A stretch of DNA of 64,000 bases from Ianthella basta (Eukaryota > Porifera > Demospongiae > Verongiida > Ianthellidae). Positions 47,901 through 59,048 of this stretch are shown here, in pieces. How positions within the stretch are numbered: position 1 is the stretch's first letter; each line of letters begins with the position of its first letter. The DNA lies in the NCBI GenBank assembly GCA_964019415.1, contig OZ025870.1, positions 1,818,501 through 1,882,500 on the forward strand, read 5' to 3'. Position numbers and translations under genes: made by a program. The notes under the pieces are model-generated. The model was not told the origin of the DNA and did not search any database. It worked only from the letters and a program-made list of their open reading frames with translations.

Positions 47901-48888
47901 CATGTAAACACCTGGAGAGTTTGTTTGTTCATGCACCAATGTAGCTACATAATTCAGTTAACAAAATGCTAAATCATTCCATTAAACTTATTTTTTCTTG
48001 CAGTTGCGAGCAGGTTTTGACCCCAGACACATCCGTGAACCTGTGCACACCATTGAAGTACCCTATAGTGCTGAAGAAGGCAACGCGGTTGTGTCTTGTT
48101 TGGTGGCTTCTAAATGTGGCCTCATGGCAGTTCTGGAGGAGAATGCGCAGAATCTACTCATCTACAATCACGAGAGAAGAGATGTGCTCGAGTTCCCTCT
48201 GAACAGTCCTAACTTCTCATATGCCAGCCAAATGGCCTTTGATATGCACAACAACATTATCATTGCTCAGGGTGATCAGGGCACCTTGCTGCGTTTCAAT
48301 ATGAATGGTAAGGCCCTACCCCACCTTGAGGTGCCAGTCCACAACGTATCTGGGATTGCTTGCAGTCCCGAAGGGGAAATTTTTCTTTCATCCCATCACC
48401 CATACACCATCGTGAAGAAGGCAGTAGGACAGTCGGAGTGGGTGACCATTTATTTAATGCAAGTGGATGTTAATGAAGATGGGTATGATGATATTCCGTA
48501 TTATTTGCATGAATCGTATGATGAATTTGACCCCACACGGTTCATTCCTGGGCTGATGTCTGTTGGCAGTGGTTGTGAGCTGTTTGTTACCACTGAAAAC
48601 TGCATTAATGTGTTGAGCACCTTTGATGGTAAACTGAAGCGACAGATTGGGTGTGATCAATTCAGAGATGGTGATCTATCAACGGTGGAAAGCATCTTTG
48701 TGACCGGAGATGGCTACCTGTTTGTATCCTCTGCCGATCACTGCATTCGTGTGTTCACAACTGATGGTGAGTACTTGAGCAAGTTTGATGGAAAAGCAGT
48801 GTTCCAGGTGCCGTTTGGGTTAGCAGTGGATTGGAATGGATATCTACTAATCTCTGATATTGGGGATGGCAAAATTCAAGTGTTTTAA
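46075..48888 (+). CDS. NHL-E: NHL beta-propeller protein (exons 46075-46092, 48004-48888)
   Basis: Exon 1 encodes MASLPK and ends AAG/GTATGG. The 1.9-kb intron holds two small transposons and two TG/CA tracts. Exon 2 follows TTTTTTCTTGCAG at 48004 (LRAGFDPRHIREPVH). Blade motifs are GIACSPEGEIFLSSHHP, INVLSTFDGKLKRQIG and GLAVDWNGYLLISDIGDGK, ending IQVF. The mid-loop is the most divergent of the set (VDVNEDGYDDIPYYLHESYD), acidic and Tyr-rich. Frame intact, about 300 residues. Confidence 0.82.
46730..46813. repeat. (CA)n in NHL-E intron
   Basis: About 40 units. Confidence 0.95.
47171..47277. mobile_element. TA-flanked MITE in NHL-E intron
   Basis: GTCTCGTACCCAGACC on the left and GGTCTGGGTACAAGAC on the right are inverted repeats with one mismatch, between TA dinucleotides; about 105 bp. 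Confidence 0.7.
47387..47563. mobile_element. pogo/Tigger-like MITE in NHL-E intron
   Basis: It begins CAGTTGAACCCTGCTAAA and ends GAGGTTTCACTG with TA on each side. The inner arm CTTAGAAATAAGACC pairs with GGTCTTATTTCTGAG. It is related to 29482 and to the end fragment at 54582. Confidence 0.7.
47741..47900. repeat. (TG)n in NHL-E intron
   Basis: Interrupted TG tract about 100 bp before exon 2. Confidence 0.95.
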
Positions 48889-49344
48889 ACCCTCACCGAA
48901 CCTTGGTTAACGGTGCCAGCCTGACTGTAGCTACTGTATTGTTTTGTTCATGTGATTTGTGAAAACAATTTCAGTCCCTGTTTTATATAATTTAGCTATG
49001 TGTCATTGAAGTAGCTAGCTAGCTAGCTACACTATAGTACTGTGTCTTGCAATTGTGAGTGCTAGCATATCACTACAAATCTGTACTATATTTTAATTAA
49101 GAAATAGCATTGTAAGCAGCTATATAGAATCACAGTGTTAGCTAGCTAGCTAGCTACGAATTTATTAATGTATTTTAATGTCTATCAATTTATTCTAATT
49201 ATTATATATTGCAAGGAAATACCGGTGCGAATGTCTAATTGTTTAGTAAGTAATGCCAGATTCATGAAGTAGTCTGGTGGATAGGTCGCGATCGAGGCGA
49301 ACGGTTATGAGGGTACTTTGGCAGCCATTTTTTCGATGTGTAAA
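48889..49344. other. Intergenic NHL-E to NHL-F
   Basis: AT-rich, with runs of AGCT words; no gene. Confidence 0.4.
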
Positions 49345-50304
49345 ATGGCATCTCCACCGAAGGTACGGTATGGAATTTATGTGTTTTGGGTAGTTGTGGG
49401 TGTGGTACATGCTGGTAGCTGTCATACGTAGCTAGCTAGCTATTCATAACTCTTGATATGTTACTGGGAATTTAGGCTCTTCGCTGCAATGATTGAGAAA
49501 GAAACGGGTATATTTTAGCGTACGCTTCTAGGACTAGCTAAATGTAACCCAAACTGAATCCGATCACCTCACGACAGCTAACTCCCGAATGCAAGCAGAA
49601 TGACCATGTAGCTAGCTAGCTAGCTATTCGTTGTAAGAGAGAGAGAGAGAGTTCTTAGACCTGCTTCAATTTATCCTGCCTTCCCCAAGGCAATACTATT
49701 TCTAGGCTGTGTAGAAGGGTACTACAGGTGCCTATTTGCCCCCTCACTACCCCCCTCCCCCACCCCCACCCACCCAACAAACCCATGGAGGCTGCTGGCT
49801 AGCTAACTGGTAGTCGCGTCCTCAGTCCCTTCGGAGTGTACGCTTGTGCAAGTGTCTGCATGGCAATGAGACAACCTGTAAGCGTGCGTGGCAGCCTATA
49901 TTGTATTCCTATAGCTTCACACGTGCTGTGATATTATGGAGGCTCATTACTGCATCTTAGGATTTGAAATGTGTGTGAGGGGGGCTTTAGCCATTAATTA
50001 CGCATACCCTCTCTAGACAGAGAAGTTTAAGATACACTGTGTATAGTGCATGCAAACACAACCAACACCAACAGGATGATAAGTGGCATGCAAAATATAT
50101 TGGGGGGAGGGGGGGATTTTCGTGCAGATCAAGTAGAATATACTAATATACATACAATAGGTTTTTCTCCATTTTTCCCTATTGCCCATACATGGTAATC
50201 CATTAAATAGGATAGATTCCATCTCTTTTTATTTTATATTGTGTATCTTTGTTCGATGGGGTATATCTGTGTGTCTGTGTGTGTGTGTGTGTTTGTGTGT
50301 GCGT

Positions 50305-50391
<87 letters not shown>

Positions 50392-51843
50392 GGGACAGAA
50401 GCTGTGTGAGTATGCCAGAAGAGTGACAGATCTGCAGCCTGAGTCTGGCCTTTGGAAGGTTGAAAACTTGGTTTTGCTGTAGCTGCAGATCAAGTCATAC
50501 TTGTGAACCACAAATCACTGGGGAAAGTAAAAAGAACTTGTGTAATTCTCTGTTAGGTGCTAGTGCATGCATTTTGCAGTGTTTAGCGCTGGTAGTGCAG
50601 CTTGTGCTAGTCACTTAGGTACCAAGTGTAGGTGGGGAATTCTACGGCCAAGAGCACAGGACGGATACTCTGATGCCGTCACTCAAGGCCGTACCCCACC
50701 TCTCGCATCTCATGGGTCTTGCAAGCCCATAGACGAGTACCCCTACTGCACCGAGGGGGCCATGCAACTGGGGAGATATATAAGGCTGCAGTCTTGCTTG
50801 TCTTGTTGCCATGTACCTGCTAGTTTACCGTATTCATGAGGTACGTCCACGCAGCCAAGTCTTAGCTGTGGTATTACAAGTTTCACTAATTTAATGTAGC
50901 CACATGCAGTTAATGAATTTCTATAATCATGCCACTTATCAATTTTACTCCTTCTTGCAGTTACGAGCAGGTCTTGACCCCAGACACATCGATCTGTGAG
51001 CCTGTGGACACCATTGTAGTACCCTTTAGACAAGGCATAGGGTATACGTCTGATTTGGTAGCTTCTAAATGTGGCCTCATGGCAGTTCTGGAGGAGAATG
51101 AACGTAAGGTGCTCATCTATAATCACAAGAGAAGAGATGTGCTTGAGTTCCCACTGAACGGTCCTGTCACCTGGTTTGCAAGGCAAATAGCCTTAGATAT
51201 ACACAACAACATTATCATTGCTCCAGGTGGTAGAGGCACCTTGCTTCGTTTCAATATGAATGGGAAGGCCTTACCCCACCTTGAGGTGCCAGTCGCTATA
51301 CCAACTGGGATTGCTTGCAGTCCTGAAGGAGATATGTTTGTTTCCTCCAATTGCCCTTGCGCCATTGTGAAAAAGGCAGTGGGACAGTCAGAGTGGGTGA
51401 ACATCTATCAAAGCCAGAAGGGTGGCTATGATGAAGATGAGGATGATGAGTATCAGGATGCCGAAGATGACTTGTACCGTGAATTTGACCCCACACGGTT
51501 TACTCCTGGTCCAATGTCCGTTGGCAGTGGTGGTGAGCTGTTTGTTGCCACTGACAACTGCATTAATGTATTGAGTACCTTTGATGGCAAAGTGAAGCGG
51601 CAGATTGGGCGTGATAGATACAGAGATGGTGATCTATCAAAGGTGGAAGGAATCTTTGCGACGGGGGATGGCCACCTGTTTGTGAGTGATAGTAACTACC
51701 TAATACATGTGTACACAACTGATGGTGAGTACTTGGATGAAATTGAATCAGAAGTGTTCCTGCAGCCGCAGGGGATAACAGTGGATTGGAATGGATATTT
51801 GTTTATCTCTGATCTTGGGAGTGGCAAAATTCAAGTATTTTAA
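49345..51843 (+). CDS. NHL-F: NHL beta-propeller protein with shifted splice acceptor (exons 49345-49362, 50971-51843)
   Basis: Exon 1 encodes MASPPK and ends AAG/GTACGG. The usual acceptor (CTTCTTGCAG, exon from 50961) would give a stop within 13 codons because ATCGATCTG carries 4 extra nt against its siblings. Using the next AG, ten bases on (CGAGCAG, exon from 50971), restores the phase: VLTPDTSICEPVD continues into the propeller. Motifs are GIACSPEGDMFVSSNCP, INVLSTFDGKVKRQIG, GITVDWNGYLFISDLGSGK, ending IQVF. The mid-loop is long and acidic (YDEDEDDEYQDAEDDLY). The alternative is a recent frameshift pseudogene. About 297 residues. Confidence 0.65.
50269..50390. repeat. (TG)n in NHL-F intron
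   Basis: Interrupted TG tract; unusually it lies some 570 bp before exon 2. Confidence 0.95.
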
Positions 51844-52427
51844 ACCATTTTAATACCAAACTTTGGTTAACAGTACTATAGTTAATAGCACATCCCTTAA
51901 ATATCTAGCTGGAGATTTTGTATTACAGCTAGCTATTATTAATGTTGTGTTCATGTGTTTTTGTAGCTAGCTAACGCATTGTTATTTGACATTTGCCTTA
52001 TGTCATGCACCCTAGAAGTATACATAGTATGCTGTGTTTTAGTGAGTGATAGTAGCAAGTATAATAAGTATAATTATAGCACTGTATTATAGCTAGGTTT
52101 GTTATATTTTGTGTGTATAATTTTTTTAATTGCTTGTGAAATGAATTTGAAGTTTAGCAATTTTATTGTCATAATTATTGCAATAAATTTTATGCATTTG
52201 GTGCAGTTAGCTAGCTACTTAATTAATTGCTAATTAGTAGAACCAGTGGTACAATCAATTCAATATATTATATATATAGCTGCGCATGCGCTGTGATTCG
52301 AATTCTGATCACAGATATATATTCTACATAATTATACACTACACAACTGTAGTGTAGAAGACCTATATATGTTCTGATGCCTAACTATATTTTGATGCTA
52401 GAATGGCAGCCATTTTACGATGTAAAA
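51844..52427. other. Intergenic NHL-F to NHL-G
   Basis: AT-rich; no gene. Confidence 0.4.
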
Positions 52428-52495
52428 ATGGCATCTCTACCTAAGGTATGGAATCGTTCTGCATGTGCTTTGGGCATGCAGGTTGTGAGTTTGGT

Positions 52496-52555
52496 ACAAG
52501 TTATAATTCACTGATGAAGGTGGCTGAAAGCTGCCGAAATGTCTAGATAACTTGT
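52496..52555 (+). ncRNA. Candidate type I hammerhead ribozyme
   Basis: Stem I is ACAAGTTAT (52496-52504) with ATAACTTGT (52547-52555), nine pairs, with an internal loop next to the core. The core has CTGATGA (52511-52517), stem II GGTGGC/GCTGCC with loop TGAAA, GAAA (52536-52539) and GTC (52541-52543). Stem III is only AT/GT. All invariant boxes and the cleavage triplet are intact. Confidence 0.7.
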
Positions 52556-52602
52556 GAAATTTTGGCTAGTGCGAACGAACTTGGATGATGACAAGTTATA
52601 AT
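52496..52602 (+). mobile_element. 83-bp hammerhead-bearing insertion with 12-bp direct repeats
   Basis: ACAAGTTATAAT occurs at 52496-52507 and 52591-52602. Between them lie the hammerhead core and a tail TTTTGGCTAGTG that also occurs beside the hammerhead at 10.4 kb (TTTGGCTAGTG on its strand). It looks like a minimal retrozyme/Penelope-type insertion. Confidence 0.6.
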
Positions 52603-52767
52603 ATTACATTATATTGCAAGTTAATTACAGTGTCTCTTCGTAAATAAGCGCTATATAGATCCCGTTGCCATGGTAACGTGCGTCTAAACGATGTTTCTAA
52701 ACGTCGTAGACTCCCCGGGTTTGTTTCGCGCCGTGGTCTATTTCGTATAGCCGTGTTCTAATTCGAC

Positions 52768-52930
52768 GCGCGGCGTTCGCGCCTATGCTCTAAATGCCGA
52801 TTTAGAGCATGGGCGTGGCACGCGCGGCGTTCGCGCTATGCTCTAAATGCCAATTTAGAGCATGGGCGTGGCACGCGCGGCGTTCGCGCCTATGCTCTAA
52901 ATACCGATTTAGAGCATGGGCGTGGCTTAG
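52768..52930. repeat. 54-bp GC-rich tandem repeat, three units, each with a palindrome
   Basis: GGCGTTCGCG starts at 52772, 52826 and 52879. Each unit holds ATGCTCTAAAT, 4 nt, ATTTAGAGCAT, a perfect inverted repeat, then GGGCGTGGC. CpG density is far above the surroundings. Confidence 0.8.
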
Positions 52931-53368
52931 GCCCGTGGTCTATAGCAGAGAAACTGCAGCTGCGACAACAATAGTAGCTAACTCCACAACATACGATGCA
53001 AAGGTCACTCGGCTTACTTGTTTCGTCGTCAAACAGGGCAAAGCAACAATCCGGCAGCGGCCTACGAACCAGAGCCGAGTAAGGAGCGAACTGGTTACGA
53101 GCTGGGAACAGGCTTAGGACACCGCTCTGGGAAACGCTGTGGCTGACGGGGCTGACAGTGAGTAAGCTTACTTTTAGCTTACGCGCCGCATCCACTGCCA
53201 ACCTTTAGGAACGTCTGCTGCGAGATGACAAACCCAATAACCAAACGACGTTTTCTCGGCCATTGTCAGAAATTGCTAACTACTTCCGGAAGACGCGTGA
53301 TGACGCAAGTACGAGTTGGTAAACTGATTCGCTGCCGCTCCTTGCCCAATCGTTGGGATCTATAACAC

Positions 53369-53482
53369 TTAAATGCTGACCAATCGGTGTCTCTGAAGAT
53401 TTAGACCACTCAGCACTCGGGCGCTTCGCGCCCTCGTGCCTCGTGCTCTAAATCTCAGAGACACCTCTTGGTCAGCATTTAA
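53369..53482. mobile_element. Foldback hairpin element
   Basis: TTAAATGCTGACCAA at the left and TTGGTCAGCATTTAA at the right, then GGTGTCTCTGA against TCAGAGACACC, and GGGCGC/GCGCCC at the centre, form a 114-bp imperfect hairpin. GCTCTAAAT is shared with the tandem repeat at 52768. Confidence 0.7.
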
Positions 53483-54581
53483 CTATTACATAAAGGCTAT
53501 ATGTTATGCTGGTGCTCCTTTGGGGTTGCATATATATAGCGTTCTCAGTCTCGTCCTCAGCTAGCTAGCTACCTTAGCTAATAACTATTAGACTCTAGTA
53601 GCTACGTAGATTGACTATGTTAAGTTGTTGCTCATTGTTTGTGAGAGTTTGAAGTGCGCTGCATACAGTTGACAAATCACCTAAATCATTCTGCTACTCT
53701 TAATCTTTAATTCTTGCAGCTACGAGCAGATTTTGATCCCAGACACATCCGTACGTAAACCTGTCAACACCATTGAAGTGCCCAAAGTTATGGACCAGGC
53801 AACGGGACTGCATCTGGTTTGGTGGCTTCTAAGTGTGGCCACATGGCAGTTCTGGAGAATGATCTGAAGCTGTTCATTTACGCTCATGAAGAGTATTGTC
53901 TTGAGTTCCCACTGGACTGTCCTAACTTCACCTATTCTGACCAAATTGCCTTTGATATTAAACTTTATATAGTAACATTATCATTGCTTGGGGTCAGCAG
54001 AGCTCCTAACTGCATTTCAATATGAATGGGAAGGCCCTACCCCACCTTGATGTGCCAGTCGCGATACCAACTGGGATTGCTTGCAGTCCTGAAGGAGATA
54101 TGTTTGTTTCCTCCAAATACTGAGACACCATTGTAAAGAAAGCAGTAGGAGAGTGGGTGACCATCTATAATGGAAATGAAGATCAGTATTCTGATTGATG
54201 ATATTGACGAACTTGACCCCACGTATGGTTCGCTCCTGGGCAGATGTCTGTTGGCAGTGGTGGTGAGCTGTTTGTTGCCACTGACAACTGCATTAATGTG
54301 TTGAGTACCTTTGATGGCAAACTGAAGCAGCAGATAGGCTGTGATAGGTACAGAGAAGGAGAGCCATCAAAGGTGGAAGGAATATTTGCAATGGATTACC
54401 TGTTTGTAAGCAGTGGCGACAATTACGTCCATGTGTTCACAACTGATGGTGAGTACTTGAATAAATTTGGAGAGGATGAAGATGGACTAGGAGTGTTCCA
54501 ACAGCCGTGGGGGATAGCAGTGGACTGGAATGGATATATACTTGTCTCTGTCTGTTTGCTTGTTTGATTCTTGATGATCTG

Positions 54582-55290
54582 ACAGTGGAACTCCACTAAA
54601 CAACCACCATCAAACGAACACCTTAGAAATAAGACCACTTTAATTTAGTCCCAAATCCATGTACATGCAAATGTATTTGCATGTACCAGTTCCCACACAA
54701 GAACAGATTATTATCATGGGATAAATGTGTGAATGCACGAAAGAAAACATTCAATTTAAAAGCAAAAATAGTATGATATCAATTTATGGTCTCTACAAAA
54801 GAACAAAACTATCAGAAAGTGACCTCTTTCAACATACATATATATTCAGTCATGTAAACAATACAAATCTGTAGCTGTCATGTACATGAATACAACAACT
54901 TGCGATGGCACACTAGGAATACACTAGTGAAATGCAGTGGGATTAAATCAAACAAGGACACTTCTCTCAAAGGTGATGGTATAATTTTCATATGGATCTA
55001 CCTGAAGAGAAATAAGTAGAAGATGTGGGATGATCACACACTAATCATAGTCTAATGCGCTACAACCACTCCACTTTTGGGCACTTACCCCGGAAAGGCG
55101 AAGAGGGTTTAGGAAAGTTTGCTAATGGATTTGATTAGTCCGTAACTCACGTGTGAGGTGTGAATTCTGAATTAGACGGCGACAGCATTTCAGCGTGCAC
55201 TTTCACGCATTGCAAGAGACAAATAAGGTCGGCCAGAGGAGTGTGGTACACAAACACACCTTGGTACCTAAATACCAACCCAGCTGAAAG
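54582..55290. other. pogo-like MITE end fragment and gene-free sequence
   Basis: 54582 begins CAGTGGAACTCCACTAAAC followed by CTTAGAAATAAGACCAC, matching one end of the 47387 element; the other end is not found. No gene to 55290. Confidence 0.5.
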
Positions 55291-55723
55291 CTAGTCTAGC
55301 CACTAGCCCCTACTTTGTCAACTCGCGCGGGGGCGGAAAAAGTAGGGTCTAGCAGAATGTAAATTCCACACCTTGTGCTGACCAATGAGATTGCTGCTGC
55401 TTCAGATCACAGCAGCAATTATGGAGACACCGGCACTTATTGACCAAAGTAGAGACAGGGTGACAGTTGTATTAATTCGTTTGCTGCAGGCTGTGAAGCT
55501 CGCGATCGTCGAGGAAAGCCTACGCAACGACGTTTCCAACCCTCTGGTTGTCGTTTTCTCTCGTTACTGAGTATTATTCGTTGACGTTGTTAGTAATCGA
55601 CATTCTTGATAAACGCCTGGTAGCACGTTGATTGCGAGGTGTGGAATTTACACATTCTGCTAGACCTTACTTTTCCTCCGTCCCCGCGCGTGAGGACAAA
55701 GCAGGGGCTAGCGGCTAGACTAG
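55291..55723. mobile_element. TA-flanked DNA transposon with long TIRs
   Basis: About 85-bp inverted termini: GTCTAGCCACTAGCCCC, GTAGGGTCTAGCAGAATG and AATTCCACACC on the left match the right end as reverse complement with few differences, between TA dinucleotides. The 260-bp interior has an ORF of 61 codons but no transposase motif. Non-autonomous. Confidence 0.8.
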
Positions 55724-56249
55724 TTGGAAGCAGACTTGCGGGAGACTGCTCAGTGTGTCACTTGTGTCGATGCACGCTGCTTCGTTTGGAGAAGCTGAAG
55801 CCGACTACAGTGCAATTCAAGACAACCTTAATACTAGGTATGCAGGGATCCTAAAACCATGACTTCGCTTTCGATCACCATCTGAAGCAAGAGTCTCCAC
55901 TAGTGAAGACAGTGGTTGCCTAGCTGTCCTTTGGCCAATACAGAAGTGACAGAGTTGCTCTGCACATAGGAGATGATAATGCTACTTCAAGGAAAAATGG
56001 GGTGGAGCACCTCTGTCAACTGTTGTTTGCTGCGCCTCCCCTGGTTGCTGCTGCGGCGCCATTAACTGCAAATTATGAATGTTAGCAACGAGATTTCGTC
56101 GGTGAAACTCCATTGGTCAGTGCCCCATTAGCAAACATTCCTACACCCTCTTTGCCTCCTTGGGCGCTTACCTGGGTGGAGTGGGTCTAGCGTGCTAGAA
56201 TACCACCAATCAATGATTGAGACCTGTTCCACATGTGCTCAGCTTATGG
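55724..56249. other. No gene recognised
   Basis: Short ORFs only; a frame near 55740-55840 ends at a GTATGC donor-like site but has no further support. Confidence 0.35.
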
Positions 56250-56587
56250 CTATGGATTCTTGAGCAATTGGAAGAGGCTGAACTTTCCATTACTTCTCCT
56301 AACACACCCAGAAGCAAGACAGCATTCAGGCACAGCGCTATAGATGATTTGTGAACGTTTCTTAGCCAAATAGCTCACAAGTAGGACAGAATTTTGTATT
56401 TTACAATATACTACACTATGGAATCGTTCCCCTACTTCCTGGTCCACAACTAGCCCAGATGACTGCAGTACAAGACTAAGTGTACTGAAAAGCACATATG
56501 AGAGTGGAACAGTTACTGTTTGTGTGGAGATCAACATGTGGATGTCTGTGAGGGTCAGCTCTCTACAACCACTAGTCCAATCACCCA
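56250..56587 (-). CDS. Possible 3' exon of the unrecognised minus-strand gene
   Basis: Minus strand. The acceptor TGTGTGTGTGCAG lies before 56587, then an open frame of about 111 codons (GDWTSGCRELTLTDIHMLIS, FSTLSLVLQSSGLVVDQEV, ending FSLFQLLKNP) to a stop at 56250. Entry phase is 1, while the exon at 58265-58076 leaves in phase 2, so at least one exon between is unseen if they belong together. Family unknown. Confidence 0.35.
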
Positions 56588-58075
56588 CTGCACACACACA
56601 CAAAGCATCTTGGTAAGAGTATCATGGAATCTTTATAGGGTATTTCCTTCCATCAGCCCCCCCCCCCCCCCCCCACACACACACACAAGCTAGTAAGAAC
56701 ACAAATACAAGATGTGCACCAGCACTTTTTCTGTCACTTGAAACAATGTGCGACGGATTAAAGCTACTGATAGCCATCCACATAGTTGATGTGTGGTGCA
56801 TGTAAGCAGACTTCAGAAGCAGCAATCTTAATCATCTCCAAACCCTATTTCACCAGTGGGGTTGCAGCCAGGTTGGGGGTGAAGCCCAGTAATCCTACTG
56901 TCATCAAATGACCCTGTGCATATGCTTGCTCAAAGTACAAAATATGCTTGGTGTGATAATGAGAAAATGGCCCGTATGCTCCCGGAATTATATCCATAAA
57001 CATGGCAACAGTGAAACTATTCTTTCTGGATTGAAGTGCTGCAAAGGGCTAAGGGTTTCAAACTTGTCCAAGATGTCAGGACCGTCATGCCAAATTTGGA
57101 CCCCCCATAATTAGGCCCCACGCGGAACCGAAACAGCAACCGAAATGGTTCCCCCTTTGCTAAATCACCAGCGCCAGCGCGGACGGACGGTCAGATTCGT
57201 CGTATACTTGTACCTTGACATCTTTCCCTAGGTTGGGCCACATTCTCAATCCAGGATAACATGTTTCGTTCGATAAAAAGGCAATTTCGTTCGTTAGATG
57301 GGCGCTTTGGTTCGATTTATAGACGATTTCATTTGATGAGTGGACAATTTTGTTCAATGAATAGAAGATTTCAGCTGACATGTCTTCGCTGCGCGCTCAA
57401 GATCCACCACAACAACAAATATTGGGAGACGAGAGGGACTTTGTCACTGCAGCGGAACCATTACGGCAGCCATTTTCTGCTGTTTTTGGCCCGGCAGATC
57501 CATTTCGGCGGGGGAACATTTACGGCACGACAGTATAACAACGTAGTCAGAAACTATCAGTTGAATTTCCAAGTGACTACTATATCGTATAGCGGGAAAA
57601 TTTCACGAGGTTTAATGTTCACACTTTGACCAAATTTCGAATTTTTGCCACCAATCTTTATAATTATATGCAAATGTCATAATAAGATGGCTGCCGCGTA
57701 GGGTAGAAGTGGATTAAGCCATTTACAGTACTGATTAGAAATTCTGTACCATAGTGAGTGCGAAAGCCTGTTTAAAAGCCCTTGCCGTTACAAGAATTTT
57801 GTATAAATAATTTGTGCTTACAACTGCGCGTAACTGCGCATACCCGCATAACACGTACGCGCGCGTGCGGTCGCCAGCGTTTGGTGTGCGGTTTTATGGT
57901 ATAGTATTTCTAATCAGTACAGTGCTACTGTTCCGTGCTCAAAAATTTTCTTAACCCAAGTAGTTTGCCTGCCAAGAAGTTGTTTGGAGGTTGGAAATTG
58001 CAAAATTAAAACCACCAAATGTTTGGTTTTGAACAAAATTGCAAAATTTTCCTGCTATACGATAAATCAACATAC
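56588..58075. other. Probable intron or intergenic, with repeats
   Basis: A poly-C/CA stretch lies at 56660-56690. 57459-57536 repeats 23725-23805. At about 57726-57935 an inverted pair (ACTGATTAGAAATTCTGTACC and GGTATAGTATTTCTAATCAG) marks a small TIR element. No gene otherwise. Confidence 0.45.
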
Positions 58076-58265
58076 CTCCAAAGTGAACACTGAATGGTAC
58101 ACTGCTTGTACGTTTGTACTTCATAAGGTTCACTAACAGAAGATGGTACATGTGTAGCGAACTCACCAGGCACCTTGGGTAGGAGAACAAGGTAACGGGT
58201 GACCTGTTTCAGTGCAGCCAGTTCAGAGGGATTCTTCAGCAGAACAGAATTACCAGCAACAGTCA
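58076..58265 (-). CDS. Unrecognised minus-strand gene, exon 4
   Basis: Minus strand. It follows GTTGCTGCTGCAG and ends GGAG/GTATGT. It encodes VTVAGNSVLLKNPSELAALK, then VTRYLVLLPKVPGEFATHVP and EPYEVQTYKQCTIQCSLWR. Entry phase 1 matches the exit of the exon at 59234-59049; exit phase is 2. I do not recognise the protein; the phase continuity across three exons and good splice sites make a real gene likely. Confidence 0.6.
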
Positions 58266-58308
58266 CTGCAGCAGCAACAAGGGAGAAACATACGCGCATA
58301 CATCATGG

Positions 58309-59030
58309 CCCCTGGGGTATGTTACACTCAAGGACCCCTGGGTAATGCCATACTCAATTGGACCCCTGGGTAATGCCGTACTCAAGGACCCCTGGGTAAT
58401 GCCACACTCAAGGACCCCTGGGTAACGCCACACTCAAGGACCCCTGGGCAATGCCACACTCAAGGACCCCTGGGTAATGCTACACTCAAGGACCCCTGGG
58501 CAATGCCACACTTAAGGACCCCTGGGTAATGCCACACTCAAGGACCCCTGGGTAATGCCACGATCAAGGACCCTTGGGTAAGGCCACACTCAAGGACCCC
58601 TGGGTAATGCCACACTCAAGGACCCCTGGGAAATGCCACACTCAAGGACCCCTGGGTAATGCCACACTCAAGGACCCCTGGGTAATGCTATGCTCAAGGA
58701 CCCCTGGGTAATGCCACACTCAAGGACCCCTGGGTAATGCTACACTCAAGGACCCCTGGGTAATGCCACACTCAAGGACCCCTGGGTAATGCCACACTCA
58801 AGGACCCCTGGGTAATGCTACACTCAAGGACCCCTGGGTAATGCTACACTCAAGGACCCCTGGGTAATGCCACACTCAAGGACCCCTGGGTAATGCCACA
58901 CTCAAGGACCCCTGGGTAATGCCACACTCAAGGACCCCTGGGTAATGCTATGCTCAAGGACCCCTGGGTAATGCCACGCTCAAGGACCCCTGGGTAATGC
59001 CACGCTCAAGGACCCCTGGGTAATGCTATA
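58309..59030. repeat. 26-bp minisatellite, about 27 units
   Basis: Unit AAGGACCCCTGGGTAATGCC plus ACACTC, highly uniform with scattered C/T and G/A variants. It lies in the intron between two exons of the minus-strand gene. Confidence 0.95.
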
Positions 59031-59048
59031 TTCACATTCCTCACACAC

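Larger units (their letters stand above)
52428..54567 (+). pseudogene. NHL-G: NHL beta-propeller pseudogene (exon 1 52428-52445, exon 2 remnant 53720-54567)
   Basis: Exon 1 (MASLPK, AAG/GTATGG) and its palindrome are intact. Exon 2 after TTCTTGCAG begins LRADFDPRHIR but a 4-nt insertion (ACGT after CATCCGT) gives a stop. Further indels lie near 53800, 53965 and 54120-54230. 54244-54545 is again open and close to siblings (INVLSTFDGKLKQQIG; a last blade nearly identical in DNA to NHL-A). The normal end SDSGNGKIQVF is replaced by a short tail before a transposon end. The intron holds a hammerhead insertion and GC-rich repeats but no long TG tract. Confidence 0.85.

Noticed and set aside
52890-53201. 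103-codon minus-strand ORF
   Set aside because: It overlaps the GC-rich tandem palindromes and has no splice or domain support.
55385-55570. 61-codon ORF as a gene
   Set aside because: It lies wholly inside a TIR element and shows no transposase or other motif.
58309-59030. Possible CRISPR array
   Set aside because: Units are contiguous 26-bp tandem repeats without unique spacers, inside a eukaryotic intron: a minisatellite.
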